The position numbers were made by a program, and so were the translations under genes. A stretch of DNA of 64,000 nt from Halomonas jincaotanensis (lineage in GTDB: Bacteria; Pseudomonadota; Gammaproteobacteria; Pseudomonadales; Halomonadaceae): the NCBI RefSeq assembly GCF_018448785.1, contig NZ_JAHCLU010000011.1:1-64000 (forward strand), in the 5' to 3' direction. Under the pieces are notes generated by a model, which saw only the letters and a program-made list of their open reading frames with translations, made no database searches and was not told the origin of the DNA. Each line of letters begins with the position of its first letter. Position 1 is the stretch's first letter. Positions 54,501-61,442 of this stretch are shown piece by piece.

Positions 54501-55202
54501 TCAATCCCTAACGCGCACTAGCAGGCCCTGGAGGTTCGCCTGCTCCTTGAGCTCGCCCATGGCTTGCTCGCCGGCCTCCGATGACTCGAAGGGTCCGACA
54601 TAGACAGTCGTCAGATCATTGTCACGAGGCCGACTGAAGGCGCTGAACCCCTGCTCGTTAAGCTGGGACTGCAGGCGCTCGGCATTGTCCGGCTGGCCGA
54701 AACTGCCCACCTGAACGGCCCAGCCTCCCGAGGCAGTGGCCGCCGTCGTGTTCGCCGCCTCGCTCTCATCGGCACCTGGCTCGTCCTGCGACAGCCGTTG
54801 GTCGGCGGCTCTTGCCAATTCGGCGATTGGATCGTTGGCTGGCGGATCGCTGTCAGGTGCCTCATCACTCGGCGGTGGTGTGATTGACGGCGAATCAGGC
54901 GCGGATGCCGCGGACTCGCCGCTAGTCACCGTCACACTCGCCTGCGTGGCGGCCTCTTCAACGACGAGCTCGGGCGTTTGCGACGCCGTCCCGCTGGGAA
55001 AGCGAATTTCGCCGAGGCTCGACGGAGGCTCGGGGTCGGGCACGTCCTGGCGTTCGACTTCCACCGGTTCCTCGATTGTCAACGCCGGCTCCGGGGGTTC
55101 GTCACGCGGGGCTGGCTCATCGAACAACATCGGCACGAAGATTACCCCCAGGGCAATCAGGATCACGGCACCGCTCAGGCGCTCGCGCATTCCATATTTC
55201 AT
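54501..55202 (-). CDS. dedD: DedD-like SPOR-domain protein
   Basis: The 233-residue product has one N-terminal transmembrane helix (LSGAVILIALGVIFVPMLF, about 9-27) and a Pro/Glu/Ser-rich periplasmic linker of about 120 residues. A C-terminal SPOR domain follows (GGWAVQVGSFGQPDNAERLQSQL to TVYVGPFESSEAGEQ). SPOR domains bind denuded glycan strands at the division site, and DedD stimulates septal peptidoglycan synthesis in E. coli. It overlaps folC by four bases. Confidence 0.93.
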   Translation of the reverse strand: MKYGMRERLSGAVILIALGVIFVPMLFDEPAPRDEPPEPALTIEEPVEVERQDVPDPEPPSSLGEIRFPSGTASQTPELVVEEAATQASVTVTSGESAASAPDSPSITPPPSDEAPDSDPPANDPIAELARAADQRLSQDEPGADESEAANTTAATASGGWAVQVGSFGQPDNAERLQSQLNEQGFSAFSRPRDNDLTTVYVGPFESSEAGEQAMGELKEQANLQGLLVRVRD

Positions 55203-56629
55203 GGTGCTCCCTCCGTGGCCGAATCATTAACGTCAGTGTGTTCCGAGGCGCGCCACCCAGCCAGCACGGCTGCCACGGTAAAGAAGGAACCGCATACCAG
55301 CACCCTGTCCTCGGGTGCCAGGCGAGTCGCCAACCAAGCGGCACCGGCAACAGGCGAATCGGCGCAGTGCCACACAGCGTCGCCTCGGGCTGTCACCCGG
55401 GCCGCCAGATCAGCGGCCGTGCGTGCCCTGTCACCCTCCAGACTTACCGACACCCAGGCATCCACGGCCGGCTGGAGGGCCTCGATGACCCCATCGGCGT
55501 CCTTGTCGACGAGCATTCCCAGCAGGGCGATCGTTCGGCCAGCGCTGGGTCGTGCCATCAGACGAGACGCCACATAGGCGGCAGCGTGAGGATTGTGTCC
55601 AACATCTAGACACCACTGCCCCCGCCACTGCATGCGGCCGGGCAAACGGACCGCCGCCAGCGCGCGACGACAATCCGCGGCGTTCAATTCAACACCCGCC
55701 AGCGCCAGCGCCTGCAGCGCCGTGGCAGCGTTGTCCAGCGGCAAGCCGGGATCGGGCAGATCGGGCACGGTGATGGAGCCAGCGACGCCAGAGTAGCCTT
55801 TGGGGTCTGACCCCATGGCTTCTGACGCCCTCATGGATGATCCATGTTGCGGGCCTCGATTATCGAGGGGGTCAGACCCCAAGGGCGCCACCTCGGCAAC
55901 ACTTCCAAAGAATCTCCAGCCGTCGCCCTCCCCTTCACGGGAGAAATCCTCGTCCAGGGCGTAGACCCGAGCGCCGAGCTCGGCGGCGACCTCCCGCACG
56001 CTCTCCGGCAGCGTCGTGCTGCCCAGCACCACCGGACGACCTGACCGCATGATGCCCGCCTTTTCGCGGCCAATACCCTCGATATCATTCCCCAGGTAGG
56101 CGGCGTGATCCTGCGCCACCGTGGTAACGACGGCGACATCGGGGTCAACGATGTTGACAGCATCGAGTCGTCCACCCAGCCCCACCTCGAGTATCGCCAG
56201 GTCGGGGCGTTGCCGTGCAATGGCCCAGAGCGCGCCCAGGGTGCCGACTTCAAAATAGCTCAGACTTATTGGCGGGCCGTCGATGCGCGCCCTTTCCACC
56301 GTGGCAAAGCCATCGATCAGCAGGCTATCAGAGGCCTCGGCGCCCGACAGCCGCAGACGCTCGTTGTAACGCAGGAGATGCGGCGAGGTGTACGCCGCCG
56401 TCGACCGGCCATGGGCCTGGGCCAGCGCGTCGAGCATGGCCACCGTGGATCCCTTGCCGTTGGTGCCAGCCACCGTGATGAGCCGCCCGGCCACGGGAGT
56501 GTCCAGCAGGCCCATGCGCCGGGCGACCCGGGCCACGCGTTCGAGCCCCAGGTCGATCCCCATTGGGTGAGCAACTTCCAGACGTTCCAGCCAGGCATCC
56601 AGTGCGGTTGACGAAGCCACGGTGTGCAT
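55199..56629 (-). CDS. folC: bifunctional dihydrofolate synthase/folylpolyglutamate synthase, with inserted repeat
   Basis: FolC adds glutamate to dihydropteroate and extends folate polyglutamates. The 476-residue Mur-ligase-type enzyme has P-loop VAGTNGKGSTVAM (53-65), YTSPHLLRYNERLRL and LEVGLGGRLDAVN. LDVGHNPHAA lies in the C-terminal domain. It is about 50 residues longer than usual. Residues about 249-278 (including the arms LGSDPLDN and GSDPKGYS) are encoded by a palindromic REP/MITE-like element at 55797-55885 that keeps the frame. Whether the enzyme tolerates the insertion is unknown, but folC is normally essential, so it probably does. It overlaps dedD by four bases and starts 11 bp after accD. 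Confidence 0.95.
   Translation of the reverse strand: MHTVASSTALDAWLERLEVAHPMGIDLGLERVARVARRMGLLDTPVAGRLITVAGTNGKGSTVAMLDALAQAHGRSTAAYTSPHLLRYNERLRLSGAEASDSLLIDGFATVERARIDGPPISLSYFEVGTLGALWAIARQRPDLAILEVGLGGRLDAVNIVDPDVAVVTTVAQDHAAYLGNDIEGIGREKAGIMRSGRPVVLGSTTLPESVREVAAELGARVYALDEDFSREGEGDGWRFFGSVAEVAPLGSDPLDNRGPQHGSSMRASEAMGSDPKGYSGVAGSITVPDLPDPGLPLDNAATALQALALAGVELNAADCRRALAAVRLPGRMQWRGQWCLDVGHNPHAAAYVASRLMARPSAGRTIALLGMLVDKDADGVIEALQPAVDAWVSVSLEGDRARTAADLAARVTARGDAVWHCADSPVAGAAWLATRLAPEDRVLVCGSFFTVAAVLAGWRASEHTDVNDSATEGAP
55797..55885. mobile_element. REP/MITE-like palindromic element inserted in folC
   Basis: Terminal inverted repeats CCTTTGGGGTCTGACCCC (55797-55814) and GGGGTCAGACCCCAAGG (55868-55884) bound about 53 bp. 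The interior contains two further palindromes, CATGGATGATCCATG and CCTCGATTATCGAGG. Short elements ending in GGGGTCTGACCCC are, to my knowledge, common in gammaproteobacteria and linked to REP-associated tyrosine transposases. No transposase is encoded here. Confidence 0.75.
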
Positions 56630-56640
56630 TGAGATACCGA

Positions 56641-57660
56641 TCAGCGCAAGCCGTCAGCGCGTCCGTCGCGATCATCTTCCTCGCGTTCGGCAGCAGGCAG
56701 GGCTTCTGGCTCGGGGTGTGTTCCTTCGACGCTAGCATCGTCCTGCTCGGCAACATCAACCAGATCGGGCTGCCATTCTGGTTCCTCCGGCGGCGCGCCA
56801 TTGGCAGGATGATGCGTCAACTTGCGCAAAAGGCTGCCGAGACGCCTACGCATCTCGCGGCGATGCACGATCATGTCAACGGTGCCGTGCTCGAGCAGGA
56901 ATTCGCTGCGCTGAAAACCCTCGGGAAGCTGCTCACGCACCGTCTGCTCGATGACTCGGGGACCCGCGAAACCGATCAGAGCGTTGGGTTCGGCCACGTT
57001 GATATCGCCGAGCATGGCAAGCGAGGCCGAGACACCGCCGAAGACCGGATCGGTGAGTACCGAAATATACGGAACACCCTGCTGCTTGAGCCTCTCGAGC
57101 GCCGCCGAGGTCTTCGCCATCTGCATCAGCGAGAAGAGCGCTTCCTGCATCCGCGCGCCACCGGAGGCGGAAAAACAGATCAGTGGAATTCGTTCTTGCA
57201 GGGCAAGAGTGGCAGCGCGTATGAATTTCTCGCCCACCACACTTCCCATCGAGCCGCCCATGAAGGTGAACTCAAAGGACACCACGACGACCGGCAGCCC
57301 ATCGAGCGTACCCCTCATGGCGATCAGCGCATCCCTTTCCCCGGTCTCCTTCTGCGCCGCTGCCAGGCGGTCCTTGTATTTCTTGGAATCGCGAAACTTG
57401 AGTCGATCGATCGGTTCTACCTCGGTGGCCAGCTCCTCGCGGCCCTCCTTGTCGAGAAACCAGTCAAGCCGCTTGCGCGCCGTCAGCCGCAGATGATGGT
57501 CGCACTTGGGGCAGACGTTATGGTGTTTCTCGAGTTCGGGGAGATAGAGTACCGCCTCGCACTTGGGACACTTTCGCCAGAGACCATCCGGCACACTCGC
57601 CCGGCGATCATTGCGCTGAATGCGACCCATGGAGGGCACGATCTTGTCTAGCCAGCTCAT
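56641..57660 (-). CDS. accD: acetyl-CoA carboxylase carboxyltransferase beta subunit
   Basis: AccD forms with AccA the carboxyltransferase that makes malonyl-CoA for fatty acid synthesis. The 339-residue product has an N-terminal Cys4 zinc ribbon (Cys31, Cys34, Cys50, Cys53 in CPKC...CPKC). The crotonase-like core includes [24 protein letters not shown] and [22 protein letters not shown] charged, Glu/Asp-rich C-terminal extension of about 50 residues goes beyond the usual end. It sits between trpA and folC, as in Pseudomonas. Confidence 0.97.
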   Translation of the reverse strand: MSWLDKIVPSMGRIQRNDRRASVPDGLWRKCPKCEAVLYLPELEKHHNVCPKCDHHLRLTARKRLDWFLDKEGREELATEVEPIDRLKFRDSKKYKDRLAAAQKETGERDALIAMRGTLDGLPVVVVSFEFTFMGGSMGSVVGEKFIRAATLALQERIPLICFSASGGARMQEALFSLMQMAKTSAALERLKQQGVPYISVLTDPVFGGVSASLAMLGDINVAEPNALIGFAGPRVIEQTVREQLPEGFQRSEFLLEHGTVDMIVHRREMRRRLGSLLRKLTHHPANGAPPEEPEWQPDLVDVAEQDDASVEGTHPEPEALPAAEREEDDRDGRADGLR

Positions 57661-57742
57661 GTCAGAAGAGGTTCCGTAACGTGGTTGGCGCCCGGGAGCA
57701 CCGGGCGACGAAACAAATCAGGGGGTCAGGTCAAGACGGCCT
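57661..57742. other. trpA-accD gap with hairpin and REP-like motif
   Basis: The 82-bp gap contains the hairpin CGCCCGG-GAGCA-CCGGGCG (57689-57707) without a T tract. It also contains GGGGGTCAGGTCAAG (57721-57735), similar to repeat motifs near REP-associated transposases. accD may have its own promoter or be read through from trpA. Confidence 0.4.
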
Positions 57743-58561
57743 TCAGCCGACGCTCAGTGCATCGATCGCCTGACGCATCTCGCCAAGCACGGCCTTGAGT
57801 TCTCCACTGATACGATCAGGTGTCTGGACATTTTCTGCAATACGATTGACCAGCGCGCTGCCGACGATTACGCCATCGGCTACCTTGGCGACTTCGGCCG
57901 CCGAGGCACCATCGCGAATACCGAATCCGACGCACAGCGGCAGATCGGACATTTCACGCAGCGGCGCCAGATGTTGTGCCACATCACCGGCATCGAGAAT
58001 GGCAGACCCGGTGACGCCCTTGAGCGAGACGTAATACAGGTAGCCTTCGCCATGGTCACATATTGTAGCGGCCCGAGCGTTGGAAGTGGTAGGGGCCACG
58101 AGGAAGATCGAGGCAAGCCCTCGCGACTTCAACACGGGGCCGAACTCACTGGCCTCCTCCGGCGGCATATCGACGGTCAGCACACCATCCACCCCCGCTG
58201 CTGCTGCCTGCTCGGCGAAGGCCGCCAGCCCGATACGCTCGATGGGATTGAGATAGCCCATCAACACGATCGGCGTATGCGTGTCGAGCTGGCGAAACTC
58301 GCTTACCATGGCGAAGAGGTGCGAAAGGCGAACTCCGTGCGTCAATGCACGCTCGCAGGCCTTCTGGATCACCGGGCCATCGGCCATGGGATCTGAAAAC
58401 GGGACACCCAACTCGATGATGTCGGCGCCCGCCTCCACCAGAGCATGCATGAAGCTAACGGTGTGCTCGGGGGCCGGGTCGCCGGCGGTGATGTAGGGAA
58501 TCAACGCCTTGCGGCCCTGGGCCTTGAGGTCGGCGAAACGCTGGTCGATTCGATTCATCAT
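57743..58561 (-). CDS. trpA: tryptophan synthase alpha subunit
   Basis: TrpA cleaves indole-3-glycerol phosphate to indole and glyceraldehyde 3-phosphate and channels indole to TrpB. The 272-residue TIM barrel has catalytic Glu50 ([13 protein letters not shown]) and Asp61 (MADGPVIQ), and the signature [18 protein letters not shown]-type stretch. Phosphate-binding GFGIRDGA and GSALV follow. It lies 6 bp after trpB, so the two subunits are co-translated. Confidence 0.98.
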   Translation of the reverse strand: MMNRIDQRFADLKAQGRKALIPYITAGDPAPEHTVSFMHALVEAGADIIELGVPFSDPMADGPVIQKACERALTHGVRLSHLFAMVSEFRQLDTHTPIVLMGYLNPIERIGLAAFAEQAAAAGVDGVLTVDMPPEEASEFGPVLKSRGLASIFLVAPTTSNARAATICDHGEGYLYYVSLKGVTGSAILDAGDVAQHLAPLREMSDLPLCVGFGIRDGASAAEVAKVADGVIVGSALVNRIAENVQTPDRISGELKAVLGEMRQAIDALSVG

Positions 58562-58567
58562 GGTCCC

Positions 58568-59791
58568 TTAGATCTCGATACCGTCGAGCTTGGCGACGGT
58601 CAGGATGTCCTTGTCGCCCCGTCCGGAAAGATTGATGATGATGTTCTGTTCGGGGCGCATGGTCGGAGCCAGCACCTTGGCATAGGCCAGCGCATGGGCG
58701 GTTTCCAACGCCGGCATGATGCCCTCGACGTGGGTCAGTTCACGAAATGCTTCGAGCACATCGCTGTCGTTGGCGGCCACGTACTGGACCCTGCCGACGT
58801 CCTTCCATAGCGCGTGCTCAGGCCCGACGCCCGGATAATCCAGGCCAGCCGAGATCGAATGGGTAGTGGATACCTGTCCTCCCTCGTCGGACATCAGATA
58901 GGTGCGGTTGCCGTGGAGCACGCCACGCGGCGCATTGGACGCCAGCGGTGCCGCATGCCGACCCGTCTCGACCCCATCACCACCGGCCTCCACGCCGTAC
59001 ATGACGACATCGTCGTCTTCCACGAACGGGTAGAATAGCCCCATGGCATTCGAGCCACCGCCGACACAGGCGATCAGCGCATCCGGCAACTGGCCGAATT
59101 CCTCGAACGACTGACGGCGTGCTTCGCGCCCCGCCACTGCATTGAAGTCGCGCACCAGCATGGGGTAGGGGTGCGGCCCCGCCACGGTACCAATGATGTA
59201 GAAGGTGTCGTCGACGTTGGTGACCCAGTCGCGCAGCGCCTCGTTCATGGCATCCTTGAGCGTACGGGTCCCGGACTCGACAGGAATCACGTTGGCGCCC
59301 AGTAGACGCATCCGGTAGACATTGAGCTTCTGTCGCTGCACGTCCTCGGCGCCCATGTAGACTTCACACTTGAGTCCCAGGCGCGCCGCCACGGTGGCAG
59401 TCGCCACACCGTGCTGGCCGGCGCCGGTCTCGGCGATCACTCGCGGCTTGCCGCTCTTCTTGGCCAGCAACGCCTGGCCGATCGTGTTGTTGACCTTGTG
59501 GGCGCCGGTGTGATTGAGATCTTCACGCTTGAGCCAGATCTGTGCCCCGCCGAGTTGCCTTGACCATCGCTCGGCATGATAGAGGGGCGATGGCCGACCC
59601 ACGAAGTGGGCCAGGTCATAATCGAATTCGGCCTGGAAATCCGGATCGTCGCGAAGACTCAGATACGTCTTGGTCAGATCGTCCAGGGCGAAGCTCAGGG
59701 TCTCCGAGACGAACCGACCACCATAGGCGCCGTAATGGCCAAGGGCGTCCGGTAGTCGGGTCAGGTCGCTGAACTTGCTCACGAAAGACAC
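58568..59791 (-). CDS. trpB: tryptophan synthase beta subunit
   Basis: TrpB condenses indole with serine using PLP. The 407-residue product has Schiff-base Lys99 in [17 protein letters not shown] and catalytic Glu in AETGAGQHG. The phosphate-binding loop is [10 protein letters not shown]. It is of the standard TrpB1 type that pairs with TrpA. trpF precedes it by 44 bp and trpA follows by 6 bp; trpC, trpD and trpE are not in this window. Confidence 0.98.
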   Translation of the reverse strand: MSFVSKFSDLTRLPDALGHYGAYGGRFVSETLSFALDDLTKTYLSLRDDPDFQAEFDYDLAHFVGRPSPLYHAERWSRQLGGAQIWLKREDLNHTGAHKVNNTIGQALLAKKSGKPRVIAETGAGQHGVATATVAARLGLKCEVYMGAEDVQRQKLNVYRMRLLGANVIPVESGTRTLKDAMNEALRDWVTNVDDTFYIIGTVAGPHPYPMLVRDFNAVAGREARRQSFEEFGQLPDALIACVGGGSNAMGLFYPFVEDDDVVMYGVEAGGDGVETGRHAAPLASNAPRGVLHGNRTYLMSDEGGQVSTTHSISAGLDYPGVGPEHALWKDVGRVQYVAANDSDVLEAFRELTHVEGIMPALETAHALAYAKVLAPTMRPEQNIIINLSGRGDKDILTVAKLDGIEI

Positions 59792-59835
59792 CTCACAGGG
59801 TCAAGGGCATTGAGGGAAATACGAAAACGGCGTAG

Positions 59836-60495
59836 TCATCGGTCGTTCAGGTTCGCGTGGTCTGCGCGTCGTACGGCGTCCATGAAGGCCAGCATCCGCT
59901 CTGGGTCCTTGATGCCAGCATCGGCTTCGACACCGCCGGAAACATCCACCGCAAAGGGCCGGACCGTGGTGACGGCGCCCGCTACATTGTCTGGCGTCAA
60001 GCCTCCGGCGAGAATAACAGGTTTTGCCAGACTTGCGGGGATTCGCGACCAGTCGAAGGTCTCGCCTGTGCCGCCCGGCACCCCGGGGCGATAGGCATCG
60101 AGCAACACGGCCCGGGCGCCGCCGTGCGCCTCGATAGCCGCGTGCAGGTCCAGGCCTTCTCGCATGCGCAGTGCCTTGATCCACGGGCGGGAAAAGGACG
60201 AACAGAACGCGGGTGGCTCATCGCCGTGAAACTGCAGCAGGTCCAGGGATTCGGCGCACCGTGCAACGAGGGCCGGCGACGGGTCGACAAAGAGCCCCAC
60301 CCGTGTAACGAAGGCCGGTACGCGGGCACTCAGCTTGGCCAGTCGCGACTCGTCGATACCACGCTTGCTTCCCGGCCATAGCACGAAGCCCAGCGCATCG
60401 GCACCGGCCGCGACAGCGGCGTCGACATCCTGTTCCCGCGTCAGTCCGCAGTACTTGATGCGCGTACGCATCAACGGTAACCGGCGCTCACTCAC
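59836..60495 (-). CDS. trpF: phosphoribosylanthranilate isomerase
   Basis: TrpF performs the Amadori rearrangement of phosphoribosylanthranilate. The 219-residue TIM barrel begins TRIKYCGLTREQDVDAAVAAGADALGFV, with the catalytic Cys in KYCGLT. The catalytic Asp is in the LLDAYRPGVPGGTGETFDW region, and the phosphate-binding LAGGLTPDNV and DVSGGVE follow. The start is taken as the GTG at 60495 because GGAGG lies seven bases upstream; ATG at 60471 has no site. It overlaps the truA end by 8 bp. Confidence 0.95.
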   Translation of the reverse strand: MSERRLPLMRTRIKYCGLTREQDVDAAVAAGADALGFVLWPGSKRGIDESRLAKLSARVPAFVTRVGLFVDPSPALVARCAESLDLLQFHGDEPPAFCSSFSRPWIKALRMREGLDLHAAIEAHGGARAVLLDAYRPGVPGGTGETFDWSRIPASLAKPVILAGGLTPDNVAGAVTTVRPFAVDVSGGVEADAGIKDPERMLAFMDAVRRADHANLNDR

Positions 60496-61435
60496 TGCAG
60501 CCCTCCTCTACCGCTGGACCTGGCATCCGGAGCGTGGCTCCAGGCTTGCCACGGCGAAAGTCGATCATCGGACAGTCAGGCAGTTCTCGCTCACCGGTCC
60601 ACTCGCCCAGAAAGGCGAGCAGGTTGGGACCGAGCGGCTCCCGTGGCAAGCCCCAGGCCTCATCATACAGCGAGTCTACGAAATGAAGGCCACATCCCGG
60701 CGCCGTGACATCGCCCAACTTACGATCCTGGTGCGCCAGCAGGCCGGTAAGGTAATCGGCTCCGCCACCACCGCGCCCGACAGTTACCAGTGCCCCGACG
60801 ATATTACGCACCATGTGCTTAAGGAAGGCATTGCCCTGGACATCGATCACCACCAGCGGGCCATGTCGGTGGACCTCGATGAAATGCAGGTGGCGCCAAG
60901 GCGTGTTCGACTGACAGCCGGCGGCGCGGAAGCTAGAGAAATCATGCTCGCCGACCAGCGCCTGCGCGGCCAGGTGCATGGCGCCTTCATCCAGGGGGTC
61001 ACGACACCAGGTAGTATTGGCACGCTCCAGCACCGGCCGGCTGGGCTGATTGAGAATGACATACCGGTAGCGCCGCGCCAGCGCCTTGAAACGGGAATGG
61101 AAGTCAGCCGGCACCGGTCTGACCCAACGCACGGCAATGTCGCGGGGCAGGTTGGCGTTGGCACCAAAGACCCAGCCCTTTTCCGACCGCAACACGGGAG
61201 GGTCGAAATGGATGATCTGGCGAGTTGCGTGGACCCCGGAGTCCGTTCGCCCACTGGCATGGACTGTGATCGCCTGGGCAGCCACTCGGGAAAGCGCTTT
61301 CTCGACTTCGGCCTGGACCGAGGCGGCGTGCTTGAGACGCTGCCAGCCACAGTAGGCGCTGCCGTCATACTCCACCCCCATGGCCAGACGTCCATGAAGG
61401 GGAAGATGTTCATCGAGTTGTCGAAATAGCGTCAT
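60488..61435 (-). CDS. truA: tRNA pseudouridine(38-40) synthase
   Basis: TruA converts uridines 38-40 in the anticodon stem of tRNAs to pseudouridine. The 315-residue product has catalytic Asp65 in ASGRTDSGVHA, and MGVEYDGSAYCGWQRL as the first strand region. RRYRYVI, GEHDFSSFRA and AFLKHMVRNIVGALV are family segments. At 315 residues it has about 45 extra beyond E. coli, mostly at both termini. It lies 7 bp after fimV and overlaps trpF by 8 bp. Confidence 0.96.
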   Translation of the reverse strand: MTLFRQLDEHLPLHGRLAMGVEYDGSAYCGWQRLKHAASVQAEVEKALSRVAAQAITVHASGRTDSGVHATRQIIHFDPPVLRSEKGWVFGANANLPRDIAVRWVRPVPADFHSRFKALARRYRYVILNQPSRPVLERANTTWCRDPLDEGAMHLAAQALVGEHDFSSFRAAGCQSNTPWRHLHFIEVHRHGPLVVIDVQGNAFLKHMVRNIVGALVTVGRGGGGADYLTGLLAHQDRKLGDVTAPGCGLHFVDSLYDEAWGLPREPLGPNLLAFLGEWTGERELPDCPMIDFRRGKPGATLRMPGPAVEEGCSE

Positions 61436-61442
61436 GCGGCCT

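Noticed and set aside
56563-57651. 362-codon plus-strand frame opposite accD
   Set aside because: accD is complete with its zinc ribbon and catalytic motifs; the opposite frame has no domain.
60335-61429. 364-codon plus-strand frame opposite truA/trpF
   Set aside because: It spans two well-supported minus-strand genes and shows no domain.
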